A stretch of DNA of 27,251 nucleotides from Gordonia sp. UBA5067. Its GTDB lineage: Bacteria > Actinomycetota > Actinomycetes > Mycobacteriales > Mycobacteriaceae. A program made the translations under genes and the position numbers. Below, in pieces: positions 1-8,525 of the stretch (the first letter of the stretch is position 1; each line of letters opens with the position of its first letter). The notes under the pieces are model-generated. The model saw only the letters and a list, made by a program, of their open reading frames with translations. It was not told the DNA's origin and ran no database searches. The stretch is taken from the NCBI RefSeq assembly GCF_002414845.1, contig NZ_DIAX01000054.1, positions 1-27,251 of the forward strand, given 5' to 3'.

Positions 1-1167
1 CTCGACCTCGGCGCCGAGCACGGCGGCGAGTCGATCACCGGTACCGCCACCGTCACCCACAACGCCGACCAGCAACTGCTGTGGACGCTGGTGGGGATCA
101 TCGGCTTCGCGGCTGCGCTGATCGTCGTGCGCGACCACCGCACGATCGCCCGCTATGCCTACACGCTCGGCTTCGGTGGACTGGTGTTCCTGCTGATTCC
201 CGCCGTTCTGCCGGCCTCGATCTCGGAGATCAACGGTTCGAAGAACTGGATCGTCACCCCGTTCTTCTCCATCCAACCGGGCGAATTCGCGAAGATCGCC
301 CTGATTCTGTTCACCGCTGCCGTCCTCGTCGGCAAACGCGACCTCTTCACGACCGCAGGCCGGCGCATCGGCCCGTTCGACGTCCCGAGGGCTAGGGACC
401 TGGGCCCGCTGATGATCGCCTGGGTCATCGCGATCGCCATTTTCGCGCTGCAGAACGACCTCGGCACGCCGCTCCTCATTTTCACCACCATTCTGACCAT
501 GCTGTACGTGGCCACCGACAAGGTCAGCTGGGTCGTCATCGGGCTCGTGCTCTTCGCCGCCGGTGCCGTGGCCGCCTACCAGCTGTTCCCCCACCTTCAG
601 GTGCGCGTGCAGATCTGGCTCGATCCCTTCGCCGACTATGCCGACCGTGGGTACCAGATCGCGCAGAGCCTGTTCGGCCTGGCCACCGGTGGCCTGTTCG
701 GCACCGGGCTGGGGTCGGGACGGCCCAACATCGTGCCCTTCGCCAACACCGATTTCATCATCGCGACCATCGGTGAGGAACTCGGCCTCGTCGGCCTGGC
801 CGCGGTGCTCTGCCTGTACCTGGTCCTGGTCATCCGCGGGCTGCGCACCGGTATCACCGTGCGCGACAGCTTCGGCAAACTGCTGGCCACCGGACTTGCG
901 GCAACGGTCGCCATCCAGTTGTTCGTCGTCGGCGGCGGCGTCACCAAACTCATCCCGCTGACCGGGCTGACCACGCCGTTCGTCTCCTATGGTGGATCAT
1001 CGCTCGTCGCGAACTTCCTCCTGATCGCACTGCTCGTCCGGATTTCCGACGCGGCCCGTGAACCGCAACGGCCGGCGCGGCCGGCGCCGGGGATCGCGGG
1101 CGTCCCCACCACGATGATCCCGGCCGCCAGCGGACCCGATCCGACGGCGAGCAAGGGTAGCCGATGA
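1..1167 (+). CDS. rodA: RodA/FtsW-family SEDS peptidoglycan glycosyltransferase, 5'-truncated
   Basis: The reading frame is open from base 1 and the start codon lies outside the window; 388 residues are visible. SEDS proteins polymerise lipid II into glycan strands in the cytoplasmic membrane together with a class B PBP. Many hydrophobic segments are seen. The family signature is near the C-terminus: [13 protein letters not shown], then [16 protein letters not shown] followed by a last membrane helix. The stop overlaps the pbpA start (ATGA), so the two are translationally coupled. The order SEDS-PBP-PknA-PknB matches Rv0017c-Rv0014c of M. tuberculosis, which favours RodA (elongation) over FtsW (division). 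Family assignment is firm; the exact symbol rests on synteny. Confidence 0.93.
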   Translation, partial: LDLGAEHGGESITGTATVTHNADQQLLWTLVGIIGFAAALIVVRDHRTIARYAYTLGFGGLVFLLIPAVLPASISEINGSKNWIVTPFFSIQPGEFAKIALILFTAAVLVGKRDLFTTAGRRIGPFDVPRARDLGPLMIAWVIAIAIFALQNDLGTPLLIFTTILTMLYVATDKVSWVVIGLVLFAAGAVAAYQLFPHLQVRVQIWLDPFADYADRGYQIAQSLFGLATGGLFGTGLGSGRPNIVPFANTDFIIATIGEELGLVGLAAVLCLYLVLVIRGLRTGITVRDSFGKLLATGLAATVAIQLFVVGGGVTKLIPLTGLTTPFVSYGGSSLVANFLLIALLVRISDAAREPQRPARPAPGIAGVPTTMIPAASGPDPTASKGSR

Positions 1168-2666
1168 ACAAGCCGATCCAGCGCGTCGGGCTGTTCGCGT
1201 GCGCACTCGTCGTCGCGTTACTCGCCAATGTGACCTACATCCAGGTGTTTGAGGCCGACACGCTGCGCACCGACTCGCGCAACAATCGTGTGCTCCTTGA
1301 CGAGTACGCCCGGCAGCGCGGCGCGATCACCGCCGGCGGTGACGTCATCGCAAGTTCGGTGCCCACCAACGGTCGCCTGCGCTTTCTCCGCTCCTACCCG
1401 GCGGACACTGCGTCGGCGTTTGCCCCGGTGACGGGCTACTTCTCATTCCAGTACCGCAGCTCGGGCATGGAGTTGGCCGAAGACGCGGTTCTCAACGGCA
1501 ATGACGATCGGCTGTTCGGCCAGCGATTCATGGACATGTTCGCCGGGCGTGACCCACGCGGCGGGAACGTCGTCACCACCATTCGGGCCGACCTTCAGCA
1601 GGCCGCCTACGACGCCCTGCGCACCGGCCGGTGCGACGGCGTCTGCCGGGGCGCCGTCGTCGCCATCGAACCCGGTACCGGCAAGATCCTGGCATTGGCC
1701 AGCTCACCGTCCTATGACCCCAACAAGCTGGCCAGCCACGACCAGCAGGTCCGCGAGCAGGCCTGGGGGGCGTGGACGAATCCGCGGAACACGGCCGACC
1801 CCATGCTCAACCGGCCGCTCGACCAGCTATACCCACCCGGCTCCACGTTCAAGGTGATCACGACCGCCGCCGCACTGCGCGACGGACTCGACCCGAACAT
1901 CCGGCTCACCGCGGCCCGGAGTATCGCCCTCCCCGACTCCACCGCCACCCTCACCAACTACGGCGACCAGCCGTGCCCGGGGGCCGTCGGTGGAACTGTC
2001 ACGTTGGCCCAAGCGTTCCAACATTCGTGCAACACCGCATTCGTCGACCTCGTGGTCAACAAGATGAAGCTTCCCGACGCAACCCTCGCCGAGACCGCCC
2101 GCCGATTCGGACTCGACGAGGCGACCCCGGCGACCCCACTGCCGGTGCGGGCCAAGTCCACCTTCGGCGCCCCCACGGACCGCGCCGCACTCGGCCAATC
2201 GGCCATCGGCCAGTATAACGTCCGCGTGTCGGCACTGCAGAATGCCATCATCGCTGCGACGGTTGCGAACGGTGGGGTGCGCATGCAGCCATACCTGGTC
2301 GATAAGCTACAAGCACCCGATCTTCGGACGCTGTCCACGACATCGCCGACGACGGTCAACGAACCGATCAGTGCAGCGCAGGCAGCGACCCTGACTTCGC
2401 TGATGATCGACTCGGAACGGCAGTCCGGAGGACCGGTCACCATCGCCTCGAAGACCGGCACCGCCGAACACTCGGCTGGTCCGGCCACCGACGAGGTGCC
2501 GTATGCGTGGTACATCGCATTCGGCCCCTCCACGAACGCCAAGATCGCCGTCGCGGTAGTGGTGGAGAACGGACAGTTGGGAACGGATACGACAGGCGCG
2601 ACGGTAGCCGCGCCAATCGGACGAGAAGTGATCAATGCGGCACTGAGAGGAGGTAGCGGACGATGA
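1164..2666 (+). CDS. pbpA: Class B penicillin-binding protein PbpA (transpeptidase)
   Basis: A 500-aa class B PBP that cross-links peptidoglycan stem peptides outside the membrane; the cognate partner of the upstream SEDS protein. A single N-terminal membrane anchor covers about residues 7-25, followed by a PBP dimerisation region. The transpeptidase domain carries all three active-site motifs: SxxK at S227-TFK (in PPGSTFK), SxN at S288-C-N290 and KTG at K430-T-G432. No truncation is visible and the length is normal for PbpA (Rv0016c). The start overlaps the rodA stop and the stop overlaps the pknA start, both as ATGA, which indicates one coupled operon. In mycobacteria PbpA is needed for septation and is phosphorylated by PknB; both kinases lie immediately downstream here. 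Confidence 0.95.
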   Translation: MNKPIQRVGLFACALVVALLANVTYIQVFEADTLRTDSRNNRVLLDEYARQRGAITAGGDVIASSVPTNGRLRFLRSYPADTASAFAPVTGYFSFQYRSSGMELAEDAVLNGNDDRLFGQRFMDMFAGRDPRGGNVVTTIRADLQQAAYDALRTGRCDGVCRGAVVAIEPGTGKILALASSPSYDPNKLASHDQQVREQAWGAWTNPRNTADPMLNRPLDQLYPPGSTFKVITTAAALRDGLDPNIRLTAARSIALPDSTATLTNYGDQPCPGAVGGTVTLAQAFQHSCNTAFVDLVVNKMKLPDATLAETARRFGLDEATPATPLPVRAKSTFGAPTDRAALGQSAIGQYNVRVSALQNAIIAATVANGGVRMQPYLVDKLQAPDLRTLSTTSPTTVNEPISAAQAATLTSLMIDSERQSGGPVTIASKTGTAEHSAGPATDEVPYAWYIAFGPSTNAKIAVAVVVENGQLGTDTTGATVAAPIGREVINAALRGGSGR

Positions 2667-3997
2667 CACTGCAACAGGGCACCGTGATCGCCGACCGGTA
2701 CCGGCTCATGCGATTGATCGCCACCGGCGGAATGGGACAGGTCTGGGAAGGGCTCGACACCCGTCTCAACCGCCGCGTCGCGGTGAAGGTCCTCAAATCC
2801 GAGTACTCCAACGACCCGGAGTTCATCGGGCGCTTCCGCACCGAGGCGCAGACCACCGCGCGGCTGAACAATCCCGGCATCGCCGGCGTGTTCGACTACG
2901 GTGAGACACCGGACCGCAACGGCGGTCAAGCGCTGGCCTACCTCGTCATGGAACTCGTCGACGGCGAGCCGCTGAACGCGGTCATCTCCCGGTTGGGGCG
3001 TCTTCCGGTGGCAAACACCCTGGACATGCTCGAGCAGACCGGGCGCTCACTGCAGGCCGCCCATGAACAAGGTCTGGTCCACCGCGATGTGAAGCCCGGA
3101 AACATCCTCATCACCCCGGCCGGACAGGTGAAGATCACCGACTTCGGCATCGCGAAGGCGACCGACTCGGCACCGGTCACACAGACCGGCATCGTGATGG
3201 GCACGGCCCAATACATTTCGCCGGAGCAGGCCAACGGCGACGATGCCACCGCCGCCTCCGACGTCTACTCGCTCGGCGTCGTCGGCTACGAGGCACTGAC
3301 CGGTCGCCGGCCATTCCTCGGCGACGGTGCCATCACTATCGCGATGAAGCACATTCGCGAGACACCGCCGCCGCTGCCCGCAAACCTGCCGGCCGAGGTG
3401 CGTGACCTGATCGAATCGACCCTGGCCAAGGATCCACATCAGCGATACGCGAGCGGCGGTGAATTCGCTGATGCGGTCGCCGCGGTTCGAGCCGGGCGCG
3501 CGCTGCCCGCGCCGACCACGGCTACCGGCTTGGCCGGTGCCGCGACGGCCCGAAAGCCCTCCCGGACCACGGCGAACACCACCGCGAAGACGCCACCGGC
3601 GCGGCGCACATCGGCGCCCGCCGCAGACAACGGCGGGTGGACGGGCGGGCAGAAGGCGCTGGCCGCCATTGCGGTGATGTTGTTGCTGACCGCGCTCGGA
3701 CTGGTCGGCTACCTCGTCTCTCAAATGAATAGCTCACCGGCGGTGACCCCGTCGACGACGGTCGTGCACCAGGGGCCCGCCACGCCGCGCACCACGACGC
3801 AAAAGCCGGCGCGTACGACGACCACGACACACCGGCCGACGCAGTCGGCGACGACCGACGCCGAAACCAGCACCACGCAACCCGACCAGACGGCCCCCCG
3901 GCCCAAGCCCAAACCACGACCCGAGGACCTTCCACCGGACCCCGGCGCGCCGACCGCGCCGTGGCCGCCGTTCCGAATCCCAGGCCTGCCGGGTTAG
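2663..3997 (+). CDS. pknA: Ser/Thr protein kinase PknA
   Basis: A 444-aa membrane kinase with a cytoplasmic N-terminal kinase domain (about 1-275). Visible are a Gly-rich loop with [10 protein letters not shown], the ATP-anchoring K42, catalytic HRDVKPGN (D142) and DFG (D160). The activation-loop threonines T173/T175 lie in [15 protein letters not shown] Thr/Ala/Pro-rich linker leads to one transmembrane helix (about 331-353). The short extracytoplasmic tail is Thr/Pro-rich and ends in [19 protein letters not shown] sequence, with no PASTA repeats, as expected for PknA. In Mycobacteriales, PknA and PknB phosphorylate cell-wall and division proteins such as Wag31 and control growth and shape. 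It is coupled to pbpA by ATGA and lies 4 bp from pknB. Confidence 0.95.
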   Translation: MTLQQGTVIADRYRLMRLIATGGMGQVWEGLDTRLNRRVAVKVLKSEYSNDPEFIGRFRTEAQTTARLNNPGIAGVFDYGETPDRNGGQALAYLVMELVDGEPLNAVISRLGRLPVANTLDMLEQTGRSLQAAHEQGLVHRDVKPGNILITPAGQVKITDFGIAKATDSAPVTQTGIVMGTAQYISPEQANGDDATAASDVYSLGVVGYEALTGRRPFLGDGAITIAMKHIRETPPPLPANLPAEVRDLIESTLAKDPHQRYASGGEFADAVAAVRAGRALPAPTTATGLAGAATARKPSRTTANTTAKTPPARRTSAPAADNGGWTGGQKALAAIAVMLLLTALGLVGYLVSQMNSSPAVTPSTTVVHQGPATPRTTTQKPARTTTTTHRPTQSATTDAETSTTQPDQTAPRPKPKPRPEDLPPDPGAPTAPWPPFRIPGLPG

Positions 3998-4001
3998 TGC
4001 C

Positions 4002-5900
4002 ATGACGTCCACTCCGCACCACCTATCGGATCGCTACCAGCTGGGCGAAACACTCGGCTTCGGCGGCATGTCGGAAGTTCACTTCGCCCGCGACCTGTTG
4101 CTGAACCGGGATGTCGCCGTCAAGGTCCTGCGCGCCGACCTGGCCCGTGATCCCAGCTTCTACCTCCGCTTCCGCCGCGAAGCGCAGAACGCCGCGAAAC
4201 TCAACCATCCGACGATCGTGCAGGTCTTCGACACCGGCGAGGCGCAAACCGATGAGGGCCCGCTGCCGTTCATCGTGATGGAGTACGTCGAGGGCGAGAC
4301 GCTGCGCGACATCCTGCGCGCCGATGGCCCCCTCGCACCGCGGCAGGCGTTGACGTGGATGGCCGACGTCGCTGCCGCGATGGACTTCTCCCATCGTGCC
4401 TCTATCGTCCACCGCGACATGAAGCCGGCCAACGTGATGATCGACCGGACCGGTGCGGTCAAGGTGATGGACTTCGGTATCGCCCGCGCGATGAACGACA
4501 CGTCGGCGACGATGACGCAGACGTCGGCGGTCATGGGGACCGCCCAGTACCTCTCTCCGGAACAGGCGCGCGGAATGAAGGTCGACCCGCGCAGCGACAT
4601 CTACTCGATGGGCTGCGTGCTTTTCGAGCTGCTGACCGGCGAGCCGCCCTTCACCGGGGATTCGCCGGTGGCCGTAGCGCATCAGCATGTGCACGAGGCC
4701 CCGCCGGTGCCCTCGGACCTGCGCAGCGACATCTCGCCCGAGCTGGACTCGGTGATTCTCAAGGCGATCAGCAAGAATCCGGCAAACCGCTATCAGACTG
4801 CCGCCGAGTTCCGGGCCGATCTCATCCGGGTCTTGTCCGGCCAGCGACCGGCCGCGCCGATGATCATGAGCGATGCCGAGCGCACCGATCTCATCGACAC
4901 GGGTCCGCGCGCCCTTGTCCGGCCGACGGCCGGTGGGCGCCGCGACGGCGGCGGAGCGGCCGTCGGTGGCAGGATCTACCGGGAGCGCCGGCTACGGGCC
5001 GCCGCGATCTTGGCCGTTGTGCTGATTCTGGTCGGGGGTCTGCTGGTGTGGGCGCCATGGTCTGGTCCGGCTCGCGATGTCACCGTCCCCACCATCACCG
5101 GGATGTCCGGTCAACAGGCCGAACAGCTGTTGAATCAGATGGGATTCAAGGTCAAGAAGATGCAGGAGGCTAGCCTCGACATCCCCGTCGGCAACGCGAC
5201 CCGATCCACCCCGGGCGGTGGCGTGCGCGCCGAGGAGCGCTCCGAGGTGACCCTGTACGTGTCCACCGGTCCAGCGCGTCACAAGATTCCTGACGTGCAC
5301 GGCAAGTCGAAGGCCGATGCCGTCAACACGATGTCCATGCTCGGCTTCACCGTGGTCAAGACCGACAAGGTGGACTCGCCGAAAGAGCTCCTGGACAAAG
5401 CCGTCAACTCCACTCCGCCGGCGGGCACCGATACCGAGGTCAACTCCGTAGTCGTGATCCACATCGGCCAGGGTCCCAAACAGGTGACGATTCCGGAACT
5501 GGCCGGCGAAACTGAGGACCGGGCGCGGGCCATTCTCAAGCAGCTCGGCGTGAAGATGTCAGTCGTCCCTGGTGACTCCGAGATGCCGCGCGGCGAGGTC
5601 GTGACGACGTCCCCGTCGGCCGGCGCCACGATCTCCGACGATCAGCCCGTGACGGTCACCGTTTCGCGGGGCAACATGTTCATCGTTCCGAACCTCGTCG
5701 GCAAGACGCCGACGCAGGCACGCGCGGCCCTCGCCGGCGCGGGGTGGCGGGCTTCTACGTTGACCCAGTCGGCCCGCGGGCTGCCGCTCGGCCACCGGGA
5801 CAGCGGTCGTGTCGTCGCCCAGGATCCGCCGGCCGGGTCGGCCATCCGCAAAGACGACGGCGTCAGCATCGTCGTCGGAGAAGGCCGCCTGATCGGGTAG
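4002..5900 (+). CDS. pknB: Ser/Thr protein kinase PknB with PASTA repeats
   Basis: A 632-aa receptor kinase. The kinase domain (1 to about 278) has GFGGMSEVHFARD in the Gly-rich loop, K41, HRDMKPAN with D139, DFG with D157, and activation-loop T172/T174, the equivalents of the autophosphorylated T171/T173 of M. tuberculosis PknB. A juxtamembrane linker is followed by one membrane helix (about 333-350). Four extracytoplasmic PASTA repeats span about 357-630, each starting with VPxxxG-type sequence. PASTA domains sense muropeptides or lipid II. The gene has no obvious Shine-Dalgarno in the 4 bp after pknA, so coupled translation is likely. It converges on trpG with only 4 bp between stop codons, leaving no room for a separate terminator. 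Confidence 0.96.
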   Translation: MTSTPHHLSDRYQLGETLGFGGMSEVHFARDLLLNRDVAVKVLRADLARDPSFYLRFRREAQNAAKLNHPTIVQVFDTGEAQTDEGPLPFIVMEYVEGETLRDILRADGPLAPRQALTWMADVAAAMDFSHRASIVHRDMKPANVMIDRTGAVKVMDFGIARAMNDTSATMTQTSAVMGTAQYLSPEQARGMKVDPRSDIYSMGCVLFELLTGEPPFTGDSPVAVAHQHVHEAPPVPSDLRSDISPELDSVILKAISKNPANRYQTAAEFRADLIRVLSGQRPAAPMIMSDAERTDLIDTGPRALVRPTAGGRRDGGGAAVGGRIYRERRLRAAAILAVVLILVGGLLVWAPWSGPARDVTVPTITGMSGQQAEQLLNQMGFKVKKMQEASLDIPVGNATRSTPGGGVRAEERSEVTLYVSTGPARHKIPDVHGKSKADAVNTMSMLGFTVVKTDKVDSPKELLDKAVNSTPPAGTDTEVNSVVVIHIGQGPKQVTIPELAGETEDRARAILKQLGVKMSVVPGDSEMPRGEVVTTSPSAGATISDDQPVTVTVSRGNMFIVPNLVGKTPTQARAALAGAGWRASTLTQSARGLPLGHRDSGRVVAQDPPAGSAIRKDDGVSIVVGEGRLIG

Positions 5901-5904
5901 CCGA

Positions 5905-6564
5905 CTAGTCCAGTGCGGCGGCGAGTTGCGCCTCCAGGCTTTCGACAAGGCCGGCGTCGATGTCGATCCCGCACACCGCCAACCAGTTGGCGAGCATCCG
6001 GTGCCCCCCTTCGGTCAGGACGCTCTCCGGGTGGAACTGCACCCCGTGGATCGGCAGATCCTGATGCATCATCGCCATCACGATGCCGCTCTCGGTGTGC
6101 GCGGTGACGTCGAGTTCATCGGGGATCGTCTCGGGGAGAACGGTGAGCGAGTGGTATCGCGTGGCGATGAACGGACTGGGCAGACCGCGCAGCACGCCGC
6201 GCCCATCATGGACGACCGCCGAGGTCTTGCCGTGCAGCAGCTCCGGTGCGCGATCGACGGTGGCGCCGAAAACTGCACCGATGGCCTGGTGGCCCAGGCA
6301 GACTCCGAGTAGCGGCGTCCGCGTGCTCCGAACGGCACGGACAATATCCATGGCCGCCCCGGCGCGTTCCGGGGTGCCGGGTCCCGGGCTGAGCAGAACG
6401 CCGTCGTACTCCGCGATCGTTGCCGTGAGCGGGTGCTCGGTCAGCCGGGGATCATCGTTGCGCCAGACGTCCACGACAACCCCGAGCTGGCCCAAGTATT
6501 GGACCAGGTTGTAAACGAAGCTGTCATAGTTGTCGATCACGAGGATCCGGCTTTCCTGACTCAC
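5905..6564 (-). CDS. trpG: Glutamine amidotransferase, anthranilate / aminodeoxychorismate synthase component II
   Basis: A 219-aa class I (triad) glutamine amidotransferase that releases ammonia from glutamine for a TrpE- or PabB-type chorismate-using partner. Seen: N-terminal ILVIDNYDSFVYNLVQYLG, the oxyanion-strand LLSPGPGTP (about 58-65), the nucleophile C89 in LLGVCLGHQAIG, and the H178/E180 pair in GVQFHPESVLTEGG. The triad is complete. The gene starts with GTG at 6562-6564 and no Shine-Dalgarno is apparent, so it may be leaderless. Its position beside pknB matches Rv0013, annotated trpG/pabA in mycobacteria. The sequence alone does not decide between tryptophan and folate synthesis. 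Confidence 0.93.
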   Translation of the reverse strand: MSQESRILVIDNYDSFVYNLVQYLGQLGVVVDVWRNDDPRLTEHPLTATIAEYDGVLLSPGPGTPERAGAAMDIVRAVRSTRTPLLGVCLGHQAIGAVFGATVDRAPELLHGKTSAVVHDGRGVLRGLPSPFIATRYHSLTVLPETIPDELDVTAHTESGIVMAMMHQDLPIHGVQFHPESVLTEGGHRMLANWLAVCGIDIDAGLVESLEAQLAAALD

Positions 6565-6565
6565 G

Positions 6566-6602
6566 TGGACAGGCTACCGCCCGGTCATGGGATAGTTGAG
6601 GT
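6566..6602 (+). promoter_or_regulatory. Candidate crgA promoter (leaderless)
   Basis: Only 38 bp separate the divergent trpG and crgA starts. A TGGACA hexamer (6566-6571) and GATAGT (6591-6596) are spaced by 19 bp. The -10-like element ends 6 bp before the crgA ATG, which would place the transcription start at or next to the A of ATG. Leaderless mRNAs are common in Mycobacteriales. The 19-bp spacer is long, so this is tentative. Confidence 0.35.
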
Positions 6603-6893
6603 ATGCCCAAGTCAAAAGTCCGCAAGAAGACTGACTACACGATCAACACCGCAAACCGGACGCCGGTCAAGGTCAAGGCCGGGCCGTCGGGTCTGGTGTA
6701 CCAGAGTGTCATGTTCGGCCTGATGCTTCTCGGCCTCGTCTGGCTGGTTGTCTACTACCTCGCCGCCACGCCGTCGACCTACGGTGGGGACGGCCAGTTC
6801 CTGCACTGGATGGCCAACCTCGGCCCGTGGAACTTCCTCATCGGGTTTGCCCTGATGGTGGTCGGGCTGCTGATGACCATGCGCTGGCGCTGA
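6603..6893 (+). CDS. crgA: Cell division protein CrgA
   Basis: A 96-aa small membrane protein with a basic N-terminus ([13 protein letters not shown]) and two hydrophobic helices at about 38-58 and 72-91 joined by a short loop. This is the standard CrgA layout. In mycobacteria CrgA is a divisome scaffold that binds FtsZ, FtsQ, FtsI, FtsW and CwsA and helps recruit PBPs. Length and position between trpG and the PH-domain membrane gene match Rv0011c. It is transcribed away from trpG. The 3' side runs into a DnaA-box-like cluster rather than a recognisable terminator. Confidence 0.95.
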   Translation: MPKSKVRKKTDYTINTANRTPVKVKAGPSGLVYQSVMFGLMLLGLVWLVVYYLAATPSTYGGDGQFLHWMANLGPWNFLIGFALMVVGLLMTMRWR

Positions 6894-6924
6894 CGCCGCC
6901 CGCTCCGGCGTGCTGGCTCGAGAC

Positions 6925-6989
6925 TTTTCCACACTGTGGAAATTACATGTGTGTAATTCGTCCACACTGTGGGTAACCACTGTGGATAA
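6925..6989. promoter_or_regulatory. Cluster of DnaA-box-like 9-mers
   Basis: In 65 bp there are five sites close to the DnaA box TTATCCACA. They are TTTTCCACA (+, 6925-6933), ATTTCCACA (-, 6935-6943), TCGTCCACA (+, 6958-6966), TTACCCACA (-, 6968-6976) and the exact consensus TTATCCACA (-, 6981-6989). They form two back-to-back palindromes (6926-6942 and 6962-6972) around a third, AATTACA-TGTG-TGTAATT (6941-6958). The block is AT-richer than its surroundings. It lies between crgA and the Shine-Dalgarno of the next gene. DnaA binding is inferred from the motif only. Confidence 0.6.
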
Positions 6990-7007
6990 CTCAGCATAGG
7001 AGGGTGC

Positions 7008-7484
7008 GTGCAAGCGTCCTGGTCCACCCCAGTCGGCTTTGGCTATGCACTGCTCATCGGTGCGATCGCCCTCTTCGGGGGCGCACTCGCCGTCGGCCTC
7101 GACCCGGTCGGGCTGGGACTGGTGCTGATCGCCGTCGTCGGGCTCATGTTCTTCGGACTCTCGGCACTGCGGCTACGGCCACGGCTGGCCGTGCACGACA
7201 ACCTCCTCACCGTGCGAACACTGACCGGCCAACAGTCCTATCCACCTGAAGAAGTGCACCGCATCCGCGTGCTGTCGATGCGCCACATCGGCCGGCGCAC
7301 CGCACAACTCGAACTAGACCTCGCCACCGATGAGTCGCTGGCGGCCGCTACTGATCCATCACGACGGGGCGCACCGCTGGACAACTCGCGACTGGTAGTC
7401 CTCGGCCGGTGGGATCTGGGCGCCGACCCGCACGAGGTCGCCCAGACACTCCAGGACGCCGGCTTTCCCGTCGACCCCCGGTGA
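7008..7484 (+). CDS. Membrane protein with bacterial PH-like domain (Rv0010c-type)
   Basis: A 158-aa protein. The GTG start at 7008 is chosen because a perfect AGGAGG (6998-7003) lies just upstream; the GTG at 7004 is in another frame. Two adjacent N-terminal hydrophobic helices (about 8-50) form a hairpin. The soluble C-terminal part begins with LAVHDNLLTVRTLTG and continues into strands consistent with a small bacterial PH domain. Position beside crgA matches the conserved membrane protein Rv0010c. The molecular role is not known. The DnaA-box-like cluster directly upstream overlaps its likely promoter and could tie its expression to DnaA level. Confidence 0.85.
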   Translation: MQASWSTPVGFGYALLIGAIALFGGALAVGLDPVGLGLVLIAVVGLMFFGLSALRLRPRLAVHDNLLTVRTLTGQQSYPPEEVHRIRVLSMRHIGRRTAQLELDLATDESLAAATDPSRRGAPLDNSRLVVLGRWDLGADPHEVAQTLQDAGFPVDPR

Positions 7485-7505
7485 TCCGGGAGTTATCGGC
7501 GGGCT

Positions 7506-7646
7506 TCAGTAGCAGTACCGCCACTCCCAGCGGCCGGTCGCCTTGTTGTAAAAGCGGGCTTTGGACTTCGGCGTGCGAGAAGGGTCCTCTGCACCCCACG
7601 TGCAACTGACAACCCGGCGACCGCGCCGCAACGGAATGTAGAACAT
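7506..7646 (-). CDS. Small basic W/Y-rich protein, 46 aa, unknown
   Basis: Found by translating the apparent gap between the PH-domain gene and the rhomboid gene. The ATG (7644-7646) is preceded on the minus strand by GGGGAGG about 9 bases upstream. The product starts MFYIPLRRGRRVV and ends ARFYNKATGRWEWRYCY, so the last third is dense in W, Y, R and K, with two cysteines in total. About 78% of codons end in G or C, as in neighbouring genes, which supports coding. No signal peptide or membrane segment is seen. The gene converges on the PH-domain gene with a 21-bp gap. I do not recognise the family and assign no function. Confidence 0.55.
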   Translation of the reverse strand: MFYIPLRRGRRVVSCTWGAEDPSRTPKSKARFYNKATGRWEWRYCY

Positions 7647-7685
7647 CTCGCGAGGCCTCCCCGTGTCCGCGGTGCGACTGCTTGA

Positions 7686-7778
7686 TCAGCGCACTACCCA
7701 GTGGTTGCGATACCAGAACTGTAGGCGGCCAATCTTCCCGACCCGCTGGCCGGCACCTGTCAGATTGCTGGGAGTCAA
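7686..7778 (-). CDS. Possible 30-aa peptide, unknown
   Basis: A very short frame starting with TTG, 10 bp after the rhomboid stop on the same strand. It ends GRLQFWYRNHWVVR, an aromatic/arginine-rich tail that recalls the neighbouring 46-aa ORF, and its GC3 is high. No convincing Shine-Dalgarno is present and the start could differ, so it may only be a chance frame. If real, it would be coupled to the rhomboid gene. Confidence 0.22.
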   Translation of the reverse strand: MTPSNLTGAGQRVGKIGRLQFWYRNHWVVR

Positions 7779-7788
7779 CCGGAGCGGG

Positions 7789-8472
7789 TCAGCGCGGACG
7801 CAGTTCCGGTGAGATGACGCCGATCAGGATTGCGCCGCCGAGGAGCGCCGCCATGACCAGCCAGGCACTCGAGCTTGCCCGGCGGCGCAGCGCAACGGTC
7901 GGCGTTTGCCGGCCCATCGCCAACTCCGGGACGTACAACGCGGCCACCGTGGCCAGCGTGCCGAATGCCAGTCCACCCAGGTGCCCCACCAGGGAAATCC
8001 CTGGTACGGAAACCGAGATGACCAGGTTGATCGCGATAACCGCGAGGACCTGGCCCGGCGGGGCCTTCAGCTTGAGCACGATGACGAGCATCGCGCCCAT
8101 CAACCCGTAGATCGCCCCCGAGGCACCGGCGGTCGCAGTGTGTTCACCTGCCAGCATCGCGACCGCTGCACTACCCCCGAAGAGGGACGTCAGGTAGATC
8201 ATCAGGAAGCGCGCGGTTCCCAGGATCGGCTCGAGCATTGTCCCGAGGATATACAGCGAGATCATGTTGACCGCGATATGCATGAGCGACAAGTGCAGAA
8301 AGCCTGACGTCAGCAGCCGCCAATACTCGTGATGGACGAGGTCCAGCGGCATCAACGTCGAATTGTTGAACACCGGCGACTCGACGAATCCGTAGAAGCT
8401 GCCCGTTCCCGCCTGAGCGAAACAGACCGCATAGACCACGGCATTAATGGCGATCAGTGCGTAGGTGGCCAC
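7789..8472 (-). CDS. Rhomboid-family intramembrane serine protease
   Basis: A 227-aa protein with about six membrane helices. The rhomboid catalytic dyad is complete: Ser in GASGAIYG (helix 4) and His in GHLGGLAFG (helix 6). The loop-1 WR motif is present as EYWRLLTSGFLH, and HIAVNMISLYILG is the HxxxN helix. Rhomboids cut transmembrane substrates within the bilayer. GTG at 8470-8472 is the first possible start in this frame and has no good Shine-Dalgarno. The frame stays open upstream into the ppiA 3' end, but it lacks the N-terminal zinc-finger found in many actinobacterial rhomboids. It lies 53 bp downstream of ppiA on the same strand and is probably cotranscribed. Confidence 0.9.
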   Translation of the reverse strand: MATYALIAINAVVYAVCFAQAGTGSFYGFVESPVFNNSTLMPLDLVHHEYWRLLTSGFLHLSLMHIAVNMISLYILGTMLEPILGTARFLMIYLTSLFGGSAAVAMLAGEHTATAGASGAIYGLMGAMLVIVLKLKAPPGQVLAVIAINLVISVSVPGISLVGHLGGLAFGTLATVAALYVPELAMGRQTPTVALRRRASSSAWLVMAALLGGAILIGVISPELRPR

Positions 8473-8525
8473 CGGCCGGGCCCGCCCGAGAGCGGCGCCC
8501 GACCGGGGAACCGAGAAGGTGATGA

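Noticed and set aside
1958..2929. Leftward 323-codon frame across pbpA and pknA
   Set aside because: It lies opposite two coupled genes with complete motifs and shows no domain of its own.
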